Positions 33,012 to 42,734 of a stretch of 64,000 nucleotides of DNA are shown here, one piece after another. Below the pieces are notes generated by a model. The model made no database searches, was not told the DNA's origin, and was given only the letters and a program-made list of their open reading frames with translations. The position numbers were made by a program, and so were the translations under genes. Source of the stretch: Bacteroidaceae bacterium (GTDB lineage: Bacteria; Bacteroidota; Bacteroidia; Bacteroidales; Bacteroidaceae); the NCBI GenBank assembly GCA_011959205.1, contig BLLV01000279.1:1-64000 (forward strand). Reading direction: 5' to 3'. Position 1 is the stretch's first letter, and each line of letters starts with the position of its first letter.

Positions 33012-34208
33012 ATGAAATGCAAGATTATTTATTTGTTTCTTTTCCTTGGCTTGTTGGTGGTTTCTTGTGGCGGAGGAAAGTTGACAGAGCCTGATGGCCA
33101 AGTGTATTTGTCCGGTGGCGATACGCTTTCTTTCCCATTGGATAATACCACTTATTATCTTTGCAAAGTTCTTTTTCAATTTGAGGACAAGGGGAGGGAA
33201 TATCTGTTATTTCAAAATGACAGAACACGTGGAACCCCTCGTTTCTTGATTTTTGATGTGGAAAAGCAGGAGGAGTTCAAGCGGGTGCCTTTGTATAAGG
33301 AAGGTCCGAATGGTATTCCTGAGATAGCCGGCGGATGTTTTCTGGATATGAATCGTTTTATTGTCACTACTCACTCTCCTTTTTTTTATTTGGTTGACGA
33401 TCAGGGTACTGTGCTGAGAAAATACCGTTTGTGGGATCCGGATGCTGATGGTGAGGATCGGCTTTTTGTCAATTCTTGCATCAGTACTTTTTATAGTTAT
33501 TATGCTTCCCCCGGCATTCTTCGCGATTCTTTGTTGTATTTCAAACAGGACCAGGTGGGGTATCCCCGTAAACCTGATGATTGGAAAAACCTCTCCCTGT
33601 TTGTTTCGGTCGACATGAATACCGGAGAAATGAAAAGGACGGATTTCAAATTCCCTTCCATTTTTAAGGAAGAAGAACAGAAGCATAGCACTTTGTATGA
33701 GTCTGAGTGCAGTTATGCCCATACAGGCAGGGAGGTTGCTGTTTCTTTTCATGAGTGTGACAGTATTTTTGTGTCTTCCGATTTCCATCATGTGCATGCC
33801 TACAGTGCCAAGAGCCGTTATTTTCCCGCTATTCTTCCCAAGGCCGGTAATATAAATCAGGATTTGGTTAGTTGGTTGCAGGAGGAGTATTTGAAGTATC
33901 AATATCATCATTTGCTGTATGATAAATATCGGGATGTTTTCTATCGTTTTGCCTTGCAGCCTTATCGTTTTCCTAAAAATAAGCCACCGGTGGGAACGAT
34001 ACCTTATGGCCAGGAGTTTTCTATCGTTATTTTGAATAATAAGTACGAGATCATTGGCGAGACGCGTTTCCCGGGCAATACGTATGTTTACCGCATGTGC
34101 TTTGTGGGTAAGAAAGGTTTGTATCTTTCTTTGAATAATGAGGAGAATCCTTGTTTTGACGAGGACAAGTTGATGTTCCGGTGTTTTACTTTGCAGGAAA
34201 ATAAATAA
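33012..34208 (+). CDS. DUF4221-like lipoprotein (predicted 6-bladed propeller)
   Basis: Exported lipoprotein of about 398 residues. The signal peptide KCKIIYLFLFLGLLVVSC ends in a lipobox, Cys at about residue 19, followed by GGG. The body has repeated beta segments with aromatic and Asp-rich turns (YLLFQNDRTRGTPRFLIFDV, RFIVTTHSPFFYLVDDQGTV, GKKGLYLSLNN), as in the Bacteroidota propeller-like lipoproteins annotated DUF4221 or 6-bladed. No enzyme motif is visible. ATGs at 32997 and 33006 are alternatives. The following lipoprotein gene starts 13 bases after its stop, with a good ribosome-binding site (AGGAGG), so the two form an operon. Confidence 0.65.
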   Translation: MKCKIIYLFLFLGLLVVSCGGGKLTEPDGQVYLSGGDTLSFPLDNTTYYLCKVLFQFEDKGREYLLFQNDRTRGTPRFLIFDVEKQEEFKRVPLYKEGPNGIPEIAGGCFLDMNRFIVTTHSPFFYLVDDQGTVLRKYRLWDPDADGEDRLFVNSCISTFYSYYASPGILRDSLLYFKQDQVGYPRKPDDWKNLSLFVSVDMNTGEMKRTDFKFPSIFKEEEQKHSTLYESECSYAHTGREVAVSFHECDSIFVSSDFHHVHAYSAKSRYFPAILPKAGNINQDLVSWLQEEYLKYQYHHLLYDKYRDVFYRFALQPYRFPKNKPPVGTIPYGQEFSIVILNNKYEIIGETRFPGNTYVYRMCFVGKKGLYLSLNNEENPCFDEDKLMFRCFTLQENK

Positions 34209-34221
34209 AGGAGGAGAATAA

Positions 34222-34962
34222 ATGAAGAAGTTATTGGTATATATTAAAATAGTGGTCTTGATAGGATGCTGTTGTGGCTGCATGTCAAACAATGATAAAT
34301 GTCTTCAGAAACTTTTTGAAGTTACGGGCATGGAGATATCCCGGATTCAAACGGCCACTCATTTGGTCATTATTCCGGGAAATGGCTGTAGCAGTTGTAT
34401 TGATAAGGCGAAATCTGAGATACATGCGTCTCAGGATACGCTTTATGTGATAACCTGCCATTCTGAGAAAGAGTTTTATTTGTTGACGGGTAAGCGACGG
34501 GCTGAATTTCCCAATGTATATCTTGATACCGGTGAGGTGGCGGCATCTATGAAAATGGTTGGTACAACTCCCATGGTCTATGTATTGGAAAAGGGAAAGT
34601 TCGTCTCGCGTGCACCATACGAACAGGAAGAAGTTGACAGCCGACCGGCTGTGGCGAGGACTACTGTGGCTGTTGATAAAGAGAGGGTGGACTGGGGACG
34701 GTTTTCGCACAAGGAAGGAAAAGAAGCATCTTTTATATTGGAAAACACGGGAAGTGACAGTTTGCATCTTTATTACATTACTTTATCTTGTGATTGTCTG
34801 GAAACGAGATGCTCCAAGTATCATGCTGCTCCGGGAGATACTTTGCTGTTGAAAGTTTCCTTCCGGTCGGACAGCATAGGGGTGTTTGTCCGTGAACTTT
34901 ATATTTATGGCAACTTTCTCTCTTTGCCACTTAGTCTGACGGTGGAGGGCGATTGCATATAA
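34222..34962 (+). CDS. DUF1573-type lipoprotein with thioredoxin-like N-terminal domain
   Basis: Exported lipoprotein of 246 residues. A lipobox lies within VLIGCCCGC (about residues 13-21). The first domain has GNGCSSCIDKAKSEI, a CxxC-type pair in a thioredoxin-like context, and ends near TTPMVYVLEKGKFVSR. The second (about 150-246) is a DUF1573 Ig-like domain: VDWGRFSHKEGKEASFILENTGSD and the Cys-rich SCDCLETRCSKYHAAPGDT. Members occur beside propeller lipoproteins and small exported peptides in Bacteroides; their role is unknown. The ribosome-binding site AGGAGG is unusually strong for this phylum. It is the last gene of its operon. Confidence 0.75.
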   Translation: MKKLLVYIKIVVLIGCCCGCMSNNDKCLQKLFEVTGMEISRIQTATHLVIIPGNGCSSCIDKAKSEIHASQDTLYVITCHSEKEFYLLTGKRRAEFPNVYLDTGEVAASMKMVGTTPMVYVLEKGKFVSRAPYEQEEVDSRPAVARTTVAVDKERVDWGRFSHKEGKEASFILENTGSDSLHLYYITLSCDCLETRCSKYHAAPGDTLLLKVSFRSDSIGVFVRELYIYGNFLSLPLSLTVEGDCI

Positions 34963-35005
34963 GGTAAGCTCATAGCATATATGAGAAATTGTGTATCTTT
35001 ACAGC

Positions 35006-38000
35006 ATGAATGCAGAGATAGAAGAGTATTACGAAGAGTTATACAGGCTTTATATAGATGAAAACCAGCCATTGGAACGCCGTTACAGGCAATTGCGTGA
35101 ATCATTGGAGCGTGTGGTGCGTGAACGGATGCAGGGAAATAGCTTGCAGACCACTGATTTGGCCGCCCGTATTAATTATGTAGCCACTCAATATGGGCTG
35201 GATCTGAAAGAACAGAATCAGTTACATACCTTTCGTCTGACTTCCAATGATATTTTGAATCATCGTAAGTCGCCTGTACGAGAAGAGTTCCTACGTGATT
35301 TGTGTGCAGTGGCATACGCATATAGGAAGATGTTTGCACAAGATATTCCATTGAAGCTGTTCTCGGTTCTTCCCAAGCAGGAAATGGCATCTTCAGGGAA
35401 AAGAGAAAAGATGGAATACATCCGCCGCATCCGTGTATGCTTTGATTATGCCGATGATACCTATTTGTATGTACATCCTGTAGATGTAACAGCCGATGAA
35501 CCTATACGGGTGGTTTATAATAGACCCGGCATTAACCAAGAATTTGAGGAAACCATAAAAGAACTGTGGCGATATGCCCAGCTTAATCTGCTGGATGTTT
35601 CTGTAGATAGGGAAGGAATTTATACCCCTTCTTTTATGGTATTGGAACCGGATTATCTGATAGATATCAGTTCACTGGCGGAATGTTACAAGGATTATGG
35701 CAGCCATCCGGCAAACTATTTTTTGAGCCGGCTGGTGCCGATTGATAACGCCCGGCCTTTGCTGCTGGGAAATATAGCCAATCTTTTTCTAGATGAATGG
35801 ATACATGCGGGTGAGGAGGAGCCGGACTATATAGGCTGTATGAAGAAGGCATTCCGGCAGTATCCCATCGAACTGGCGGCTTGTGCCGAACTTCGCGATC
35901 CGTCCAAAGAGAAAGAGTTTGCCAAGGATTGCCGGATGCATTTTGAGCATATACGGGATATTGTACAACATACTTTTCTGGAACCGGGTTATAATTTGAA
36001 TAAAAAGGACGCTGTGCTGGAGCCGTCTTATATTTGTGAAGCATTGGGCATTCAGGGACGTTTGGACTATATGCAGCGGGATATGAGCAGCTTTATCGAA
36101 ATGAAGTCGGGAAAAGCAGATGAATTCTCCATGCAGGGAAAAGTGGAACCCAAGGAAAATAATAAGGTTCAGATGCTGCTATATATGGCAGTGTTGGAAT
36201 ACAGCATGGGACAGGACCGGCGGCGTATGCATCCCTATTTGCTTTATACCCGTTATCCTTTATTGTATCCGGCCAGGGCATCGTGGGCTCAGGTAAGGCG
36301 GGTGATCAACTTGCGTAACCGTATTGTTGCTGCCGAGTATGGGGTACAATTCCATAATCATCCTGATTTTACACGCAACTTGTTGGCACAGATCCATCCG
36401 GAGGTGATGAATGAAAGAAAACTGCGCGGCAGATTCTGGGAACAATATCTGAAACCTTCTATCTCGCGTTTTCGGGAGAAACTGTCGGCATTGGAACCTT
36501 TGGAGCAGGTCTATTTCTATACGCTTTATAATTTCATCACCAAAGAACTTTATACCTCCAAATCGGGAGATGTGGATTATGAAGGACGTGCAGGGGCTTC
36601 AGCTCTTTGGCTGAGTACACTGGATGAGAAACGTGAGGCGGGGGAGATATTATATGATTTGCAGATAACGGAAAATAGGGCATCACAGGCTCATAAGGCT
36701 TATATACTTTTGTCTATTCCACAATATGATGAAATGTTCCTTCCCAATTTCCGTACAGGAGATGTGGTTGTGCTGTATGAGCGTAATAATGATTTGGATA
36801 ATGTGACCAATAAAATGGTTTTTAAGGGTAACATTGAGCAGATTACAGATACAGAATTGCGTATCCGTTTACGTGCCACTCAACGTAATGCTTCTGTTTT
36901 TCCTCCGGAAAGCCGTTATGCTGTAGAACATGATACGATGGATACTACATTTCGCAGTATGTATTTGGGGCTCTCCGCTTTTCTGGATGCGAATGCGGAA
37001 AGACGGGAATTGTTGTTGGGTCAACGGCCTCCCCGCTTTGATTCATCTTTTGAGGAAGCTATAGCGCTGGCCGGTGATGACTTTGAGAGGGTGGCGTTGA
37101 AAGCGGAAGCAGCCCGTGATTATTTTCTTTTGGTGGGCCCTCCCGGAACAGGAAAGACTTCGAGGGCGTTGCGTAGAATGGTGGAACATTTCTATGCAGC
37201 ATCATCTATGCAGATATTGTTACTGGCTTATACCAACCGGGCTGTTGATGAAATTTGTCAGTCACTGTCCTCTATCACTCCCGGTATAGATTATATACGG
37301 GTGGGAAGCGAACTTTCCTGTGATGTACGTTTTAGAGGGCATCTGTTGGAGAATATATTGGCGGAATGTAACAGCAGGCGGGAGGTGAATATCCGTATGA
37401 CAGATTGCAGGGTGTATGTCGGGACCGTGGCTTCTATTGCAGCGAAAGCCGAACTGTTTAAATTGAAGCGTTTTGATGTAGCCATAGTGGATGAGGCTAC
37501 CCAGATATTGGAACCTCAATTATTGGGTGTTTTGTGTGCCAAGTTTGCTGATGAAAGAAATGCAGTGGGTAAATTTATCCTGATAGGTGATCATAAACAG
37601 TTACCTGCCGTCATTTTACAGAACAGCGGACAGTCTGAAGTGTATGATGAGGAACTTAGGAAAGCCGGACTTTTTAATTTAAAAGATTCTCTGTTTGAGC
37701 GGCTTTATCGTTTCCATCTGAAAGAAGAATCTTCCCAAGCGGTAGATATGCTTTGCCGGCAGGGACGTATGCATCCGGGAGTATCTTTTTTCCCGAATAA
37801 AGCATTTTATGCCGGAAAATTGGAGGCTTTGGGATTACCTCATCAATTGGAATACATAGAAACTCCGGTACGATTTATTCCTTCGAAGCAGGATCTGGAG
37901 AGTGTTTCCGGAAAAACAAACAGATATGAGGCACAGATTGTTGCCGGTTTGGCTAGGAAGGTGTATCTGGCTCATGAAGAGGAATTTGATCCGAATCGAA

Positions 38001-38332
38001 CGTTAGGAGTCATTACTCCTTATCGAAGTCAGATTGCTTTGATACGTAAAGAGCTTCAGGCATTGGCTATTCCTGCTTTGAGTAGGATTTCTATTGACAC
38101 AGTGGAACGGTATCAGGGCAGCGAACGTGATGTCATTATTTACTCTTTTTGTGTGAATCATCTCTATCAATTAAGGTTTCTGCCTAACCTGACAGAAGAG
38201 GACGGCGTACAGATTGACCGTAAGCTGAATGTCGCTTTAACGCGTGCACGCAAGCAGCTTTTTATCACAGGAGTTCCTGAAATATTAAGTCATAATTCTA
38301 TTTATCAACATCTTCTGAAAACTATTTATTAG
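35006..38332 (+). CDS. Dna2-like nuclease-helicase fusion
   Basis: Large cytoplasmic protein of 1108 residues joining a PD-(D/E)XK nuclease domain to an SF1B helicase. The nuclease core is around residues 350-380: GIQGRLDYMQRD, then FIEMKSGKADEF, giving the Asp and the E-x-K of the Cas4/RecB-type fold. Helicase motifs: Walker A GPPGTGKTS (about 711), Walker B VDEATQ (about 828), GDHKQLPAV, GRMHPGVSFFPN, TPYRSQIALIRKEL, DTVERYQGSERDVII and LNVALTRARKQLF. The ATG at 35006 (MNAEIEEYYEEL) is preferred, shortly after a TATCTTTA box. DNA end processing or repair is the likely role; a defence role cannot be excluded. No partner gene is adjacent. Confidence 0.9.
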   Translation: MNAEIEEYYEELYRLYIDENQPLERRYRQLRESLERVVRERMQGNSLQTTDLAARINYVATQYGLDLKEQNQLHTFRLTSNDILNHRKSPVREEFLRDLCAVAYAYRKMFAQDIPLKLFSVLPKQEMASSGKREKMEYIRRIRVCFDYADDTYLYVHPVDVTADEPIRVVYNRPGINQEFEETIKELWRYAQLNLLDVSVDREGIYTPSFMVLEPDYLIDISSLAECYKDYGSHPANYFLSRLVPIDNARPLLLGNIANLFLDEWIHAGEEEPDYIGCMKKAFRQYPIELAACAELRDPSKEKEFAKDCRMHFEHIRDIVQHTFLEPGYNLNKKDAVLEPSYICEALGIQGRLDYMQRDMSSFIEMKSGKADEFSMQGKVEPKENNKVQMLLYMAVLEYSMGQDRRRMHPYLLYTRYPLLYPARASWAQVRRVINLRNRIVAAEYGVQFHNHPDFTRNLLAQIHPEVMNERKLRGRFWEQYLKPSISRFREKLSALEPLEQVYFYTLYNFITKELYTSKSGDVDYEGRAGASALWLSTLDEKREAGEILYDLQITENRASQAHKAYILLSIPQYDEMFLPNFRTGDVVVLYERNNDLDNVTNKMVFKGNIEQITDTELRIRLRATQRNASVFPPESRYAVEHDTMDTTFRSMYLGLSAFLDANAERRELLLGQRPPRFDSSFEEAIALAGDDFERVALKAEAARDYFLLVGPPGTGKTSRALRRMVEHFYAASSMQILLLAYTNRAVDEICQSLSSITPGIDYIRVGSELSCDVRFRGHLLENILAECNSRREVNIRMTDCRVYVGTVASIAAKAELFKLKRFDVAIVDEATQILEPQLLGVLCAKFADERNAVGKFILIGDHKQLPAVILQNSGQSEVYDEELRKAGLFNLKDSLFERLYRFHLKEESSQAVDMLCRQGRMHPGVSFFPNKAFYAGKLEALGLPHQLEYIETPVRFIPSKQDLESVSGKTNRYEAQIVAGLARKVYLAHEEEFDPNRTLGVITPYRSQIALIRKELQALAIPALSRISIDTVERYQGSERDVIIYSFCVNHLYQLRFLPNLTEEDGVQIDRKLNVALTRARKQLFITGVPEILSHNSIYQHLLKTIY

Positions 38333-38340
38333 GGAAAAAA

Positions 38341-38374
38341 CACCACAGGCTACTTAGATGTGTAGTCTGTGGTG
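38341..38374. terminator. Bidirectional terminator between the nuclease-helicase and exuT genes
   Basis: CACCACAGGCTAC (38341-38353) pairs with GTAGTCTGTGGTG (38362-38374), one mismatch, 8-nt loop. A6 precedes and a T-rich stretch follows, suiting both converging genes. The arm sequence CACCACAG recurs at 42911. Confidence 0.8.
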
Positions 38375-38384
38375 AATTCTTTAA

Positions 38385-39860
38385 TTATGCATCTACCGGT
38401 TTATATTTGGGAACCAATGCTTTCATGATAATCCAGCCAACCAAATAAGCTACGGCACATATACAGAATATGATGAAGTACCCGGCAGGTTTTCCTTCAA
38501 ATCCCATAAAAGTCATATTCGTTTCCGCTGCATAGTCGAACAGTCTGCCGGAACCCATATTGATACAGAAAGAACTGATGCCGCCTGCCATACCACCGAT
38601 GCCTACGATAGTAGCAATGGTGCTTTTGGGGAACATATCACCTACTACGGAGTAGATATTGGCAGACCATGACTGGTGTGCCGCACCTGCAATACCGATA
38701 ATAATGGTAGGATACCAATAGGAATAATTGCCTAACGGCTGGGCAAACAACGCCAGTAATGGGAACAAGGCAAAGATAAACATGGCTTGCATACGGGCTG
38801 CATACGGATTCTTACCTGTTTTGTTAATGATGATCGTAGGCAACTTACCACCGTAAATAGACAGCATGGTGATGGCATATAACACGAAAATCAACATTTG
38901 TGCAGTCGTTGTATCTGAGGCGAAGCCATATACATCCGAAATATATGCCGGAGTCCAGAACAGGAAGAACCACCATACCCCATCGGTCATGAATTTGCCG
39001 ACAAATACGGCCCATGTCTGGGGAAATTTGAAACATCTCAAGAATGAAATCTTCTTGTTGTCAAAGTCATTGGCGGCAGCTTGCTGTTCTGCGGATTCTT
39101 CAGGATGGTTGTTGTCTTGTTCGATATACTCCAATTCGGCAGCATTCACGCGAGGGTTGACATGGGGTTTCTTGTAGAGGAACATCCAAATTCCCATCCA
39201 AATGAAGCCTAAACCACCGATAACGACGAAAGCCATTTCCCATCCGTTACCCATACCGATGCTCTGAAAATAGCGTGCCAAAGGAGGGATCGTGATTGGA
39301 GCGGCCAAGGCGCCTACGGTAGAACCCGCATTGAAAATAGAAGTGGAGAATGCCCGGTCTTTCTTGGGAAAATATTCGGCTGTAACTTTGATGGCGGCAG
39401 GGAAGTTTCCCGCTTCACCTACTCCCAATACAATTCGGGCGGCAATGAAATAGTACACGCTGGTAATGGCAATGGTTGAAGCGACAGCACCGGTTGCAGA
39501 AATCATTTCTTCTGCATTATGAATGCCTAATGTTTCTTCGGTAGCCCAGCCGCATAATGCATGAAGGCAAGCTCCGGCAGACCATACGGCAATAGCCCAA
39601 AGATAACCTTTCTTAGTACCCATCCAGTCAATGAAACGGCCGGCAAACAGGTTGGCTATGGCATATACTATTGAGAAAATGGCTGTGATATCTCCGTAAT
39701 TTGAATCCGTCCAGTGAAACTCCGGAGCAATGAAGTCTTTCCAAGTGAGTGAAAGCACCTGACGGTCGAGATAATTGACTGTAGTGGCAAAGAATAACAG
39801 ACCGCAGATCACCCATCTGAAGCTTGTCATCTTCTCACCTGCTTTTTGATATGTACTCAT
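38385..39860 (-). CDS. MFS hexuronate transporter (ExuT-like)
   Basis: Twelve-helix inner-membrane transporter of 491 residues in the anion:cation symporter branch of the major facilitator superfamily, the group of E. coli ExuT that takes up glucuronate and galacturonate. Helix 1 carries ATTVNYLDRQVLSL, and the loop 2-3 motif appears as GRFIDWMGTKKGY. GVGEAGNFPAAIKVTAEYFPKKDRAF is a family hallmark. The ATG at 39860 (MSTYQKAGEK) gives the expected length; the frame runs 58 codons further without homology. A strong terminator upstream (39978-40041) means it has its own promoter, possibly TATTTTTA at 39903-39896. It likely imports the product of the adjacent exported KdgF/KduI. Confidence 0.88.
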   Translation of the reverse strand: MSTYQKAGEKMTSFRWVICGLLFFATTVNYLDRQVLSLTWKDFIAPEFHWTDSNYGDITAIFSIVYAIANLFAGRFIDWMGTKKGYLWAIAVWSAGACLHALCGWATEETLGIHNAEEMISATGAVASTIAITSVYYFIAARIVLGVGEAGNFPAAIKVTAEYFPKKDRAFSTSIFNAGSTVGALAAPITIPPLARYFQSIGMGNGWEMAFVVIGGLGFIWMGIWMFLYKKPHVNPRVNAAELEYIEQDNNHPEESAEQQAAANDFDNKKISFLRCFKFPQTWAVFVGKFMTDGVWWFFLFWTPAYISDVYGFASDTTTAQMLIFVLYAITMLSIYGGKLPTIIINKTGKNPYAARMQAMFIFALFPLLALFAQPLGNYSYWYPTIIIGIAGAAHQSWSANIYSVVGDMFPKSTIATIVGIGGMAGGISSFCINMGSGRLFDYAAETNMTFMGFEGKPAGYFIIFCICAVAYLVGWIIMKALVPKYKPVDA

Positions 39861-39977
39861 GATAATAGATTTAATTATGTTTTTCTTATGAAATGTAAAA
39901 ATAGCCATTCTGTACCTATTTCTTATGCAAAAATTGGTGGAAAACCTGTATAAACCGGTACAATGGCAAGATTCTTT

Positions 39978-40041
39978 AAAAAAATATTCCGAATGTTGCA
40001 AAAAGCCTGAAAACAAGGTGGTTTCTTGCAACATTCAGAAT
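39978..40041 (-). terminator. Intrinsic terminator of kduI
   Basis: Arms 39986-40001 and 40026-40041 (ATTCCGAATGTTGCAA / TTGCAACATTCAGAAT) form a 16-bp stem with one mismatch. On the minus strand the stem is followed by a run of seven U (complement of A at 39978-39984). It separates the gatC-like/kduI unit from exuT. Confidence 0.8.
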
Positions 40042-40078
40042 AACAAGAGTTAATGAGCAATGGTGTGTACCATGCTGC

Positions 40079-41035
40079 TTATTTCATCTCTGTGTATTTT
40101 ATTTCATCTTTGTCGCTGTATTTCAGGTTCTCGCCCCCCATACCCCAGATAAAGGTGTAGTTGCTGGTACCTGCAGCAGCATGGATGGACCATTCGGGAG
40201 AAGTGATGGCCTGTTCATTGTGCAACCATACCAGACGCTCTTCTTGCGGTTCGCCCATCAGGTGACAAATGGCATTTCCTTCAGGCAGGTTGAAATAGAA
40301 GTAAGCTTCCATGCGGCGGGTATGTGTATGGGCCGGCATGGTGTTCCATACAGATCCCGGAGCCAGTTCGGTAAGTCCCATCTGTAATTGGTTGGTACCA
40401 CCGTTTTTCACTCTTTCCAATACATCTTTTACAATTAACTGGTTTACAATACGGTCATTACTGTCTTCCATTTTTCCATAATGATCCGAAATAGCCAAAG
40501 CATATTGTTTGGGATTTGCTTTTTGAAGCTTGACGTCGGTAGTGATCAATTGGGTAACGTATGGCTTGTAAGCCGGCGCCGAATTGATATAGAATTTGGC
40601 CGGTTTGGCAGCGTCATTGCTCTTGAAAGTCACTTCTTTATTCCCGCAACCTACATAGAGTGCTTCCTTATATTTCATAGGATATTCCTTACCGTCTACC
40701 GTAACCACGCCATCACCACCTACATTGATGACACCTAGCTCGCGGCGTTCAAGGAAGTAAGTGATCTCCGGCCCCAGTTCGCGGAAAGTTTCCAGTTTCA
40801 GCACTTTGTTCACCGGCATGGCTCCTCCGTAGATGAGGCGGTCGTAAAGGGTGTATGTAACATTGATTTCATCCGGTGCCATCACCTTTTCCATCATAAA
40901 TGAACTACGCAGACGTTCTGTGTCATAGTGCTTTACATCTTGCGGATGGCAAGCGGTCTGTACCTTGTAATTCACTTGAGCTGAAGCTGCCAGGGCAGAA
41001 ACACTCAGCATCATTGCAATCGCTAATTTTTTCAT
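40079..41035 (-). CDS. kduI: 5-dehydro-4-deoxy-D-glucuronate isomerase KduI with a signal peptide
   Basis: Isomerase converting 5-keto-4-deoxyuronate (DKI) to 2,5-diketo-3-deoxygluconate, 318 residues. Compared with E. coli KduI as I recall it, there are about 20 extra N-terminal residues forming a clean signal peptide, [19 protein letters not shown]. The family start then follows ([20 protein letters not shown]). The zinc ligands are all present: H236 and H238 in [10 protein letters not shown]243, and H285 in WSIHAAAG. Other hallmarks are [17 protein letters not shown] and [18 protein letters not shown]. It should therefore be active but periplasmic, unlike textbook KduI. It lies 18 bases after the GatC-like gene in one transcript and ends in an intrinsic terminator. 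Confidence 0.93.
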   Translation of the reverse strand: MKKLAIAMMLSVSALAASAQVNYKVQTACHPQDVKHYDTERLRSSFMMEKVMAPDEINVTYTLYDRLIYGGAMPVNKVLKLETFRELGPEITYFLERRELGVINVGGDGVVTVDGKEYPMKYKEALYVGCGNKEVTFKSNDAAKPAKFYINSAPAYKPYVTQLITTDVKLQKANPKQYALAISDHYGKMEDSNDRIVNQLIVKDVLERVKNGGTNQLQMGLTELAPGSVWNTMPAHTHTRRMEAYFYFNLPEGNAICHLMGEPQEERLVWLHNEQAITSPEWSIHAAAGTSNYTFIWGMGGENLKYSDKDEIKYTEMK

Positions 41036-41053
41036 AATGATTATCTTTAAATT

Positions 41054-42445
41054 TTAATTTTTCATTGTTTTCTGGTATTTAATGATGGAACGACGGTTCA
41101 GCACCATTAAGAAAAGTGTAATCAGTACCAACATTCCGGAACCAATCCATTTGAATGAATAAGTCAAATGGAAGATAGCCCATGAGAAAGGACTTGAAGC
41201 AAAATCCAGCGCACCGCCTTCAAAACCTGACGGGATGTTTACGGCGGCATCTTGTGTCTTGGTATATACATCGTGAGCTGCTTGGGTAAAGTAAGGTGCC
41301 AGGTCGGTTACAAAATACAGGCCGATGGTCAATACTGCAAAACCAATGATGAAGGTCTTTACCACATTTCCTTTGGTGATAGGTAATACCAATGGGAATA
41401 CATAGAACATACCTGCTAATGAAGCCAATGGCAGGAACTCATTGCCCGGAAGCACCACTGCCAATAAGATGGTGACAGGAATTAATAACAAAGATACGAC
41501 TAACGTAGCCGGATGTCCGATCACCAAGGCGGGACTCATTCCGATATTCAAACCTACGGCGCCTTTGAACTTTTTGGCAATCAGTTCGCGGGTAGCGTCC
41601 GAAATGGGCTTCAACCCTTCGATGAACAGGCTGGTAATACGGGGGATCAGCTCCATTACCGCTCCCATCTTGATACCTAAACCTAGAATATAAGGAATCT
41701 TGTCTACTATTTCTTGCCCGTTCTTGCAAGATAATGCACCGATGCCACATCCTACCAGAATACCTAGGAAAAGAGGTTCGCCTAACAAACCGAATTTCTT
41801 TTTCATGCCTTCCGCATCGATGTTCAGCTTTTCAAATCCGGGAATCTTGTCCAATACCTCATTTATAATAAGAGCGAATGGCACGAAGCCCGCACAGAAA
41901 GGCTGTGGAATGGAAATCCCTTCCATTTTGTCATAGAAACCTTGGAATTTGTCTGCTGTGTAGTCAGCCAGGATTAATGTGATGATATAACAAATAACGG
42001 CCGCGAAGAAGCCCCACCAAATATTATCTGTCGCAAAATAAACAACAGCTCCGATGAAAGCAAAATGCCAATAATTCCATAAATCAATGTTAACCGTACG
42101 GGTGGTTTTTGTCAATAACATTAAGATATTGACAGCCAGACATACCGGAATGATGAATGCACCCACAGAGGTATTATAAGCCACAGCGGCGGCGGCAGGC
42201 CATCCCATATCAAAAACTTTCAGTTGCAGGCCATATATTTCGACCACCTTGCTTAAGGCCGGACCCAAACTGCTGGTCAGCAGTGCGGTGACTACTGATA
42301 AACCAACGAAACCCACCCCTACCAGCAGACCGCTTTTTAATGCCTTGCTGAATTTGATCCCGATACAAACGCCTAAGATTGTAAAAATTATAGGCATCAT
42401 CACCGCTGCTCCTAAACCGATGATATAACTAAAAACTTGTTCCAT
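41054..42445 (-). CDS. GatC-like permease (PTS galactitol IIC family)
   Basis: Polytopic inner-membrane protein of 463 residues in the PTS galactitol-type EIIC family (GatC in E. coli, similar length). Signature stretches are GLGAAVMMPIIFTILGVCIG, KSGLLVGVGFVGLSVVTALL, AVAYNTSVGAFIIPVCLAVN and NIGMSPALVIGHPATLVVSLLLIP. No EIIA or EIIB gene lies nearby in this window, and classical PTS phosphotransfer is generally missing from Bacteroides, so it probably works as a secondary transporter. The ATG at 42445 (MEQVFSYIIG) is preferred; the frame is open 52 codons further. A near-perfect promoter precedes it, and kduI follows in the same unit. A uronate-derived substrate is inferred from context. 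Confidence 0.88.
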   Translation of the reverse strand: MEQVFSYIIGLGAAVMMPIIFTILGVCIGIKFSKALKSGLLVGVGFVGLSVVTALLTSSLGPALSKVVEIYGLQLKVFDMGWPAAAAVAYNTSVGAFIIPVCLAVNILMLLTKTTRTVNIDLWNYWHFAFIGAVVYFATDNIWWGFFAAVICYIITLILADYTADKFQGFYDKMEGISIPQPFCAGFVPFALIINEVLDKIPGFEKLNIDAEGMKKKFGLLGEPLFLGILVGCGIGALSCKNGQEIVDKIPYILGLGIKMGAVMELIPRITSLFIEGLKPISDATRELIAKKFKGAVGLNIGMSPALVIGHPATLVVSLLLIPVTILLAVVLPGNEFLPLASLAGMFYVFPLVLPITKGNVVKTFIIGFAVLTIGLYFVTDLAPYFTQAAHDVYTKTQDAAVNIPSGFEGGALDFASSPFSWAIFHLTYSFKWIGSGMLVLITLFLMVLNRRSIIKYQKTMKN

Positions 42446-42507
42446 TCTCTTGTGAATTAATAGTAAATGACTGTGTTTTCTACAATAGTATAAATTAAAA
42501 ACTGCCC

Positions 42508-42538
42508 CAAAAATAAAACCTTTTCTCAACTTATCAAA
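42508..42538 (-). promoter_or_regulatory. Promoter of the gatC-like/kduI unit
   Basis: Read on the minus strand: TTTG (42538-42535), 19 bases, TATTTTTG (42515-42508). This is an excellent match to the Bacteroides consensus and lies 63 bases upstream of the ATG. Confidence 0.75.
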
Positions 42539-42734
42539 CCTGAAAGGCATAATAATTAGTAAAAAGGCAATTTTTGGACAATTTTTATCGTTATCGTGCA
42601 CAAAATTGATTGTTTTCGCACACGAATAACGAGTAATACGCTTGGTAGATTGAAAAATGTATACCGCTTTTTGAGGAAAATATTACTTTTGTTTCATGAA
42701 ATGAATGGAACTAATACTAAAAATAAACGTTTTC

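Noticed and set aside
33207..34292. 361-codon minus-strand open frame opposite the DUF4221-like gene
   Set aside because: Antisense shadow; the plus-strand gene has a signal peptide, lipobox and promoter.
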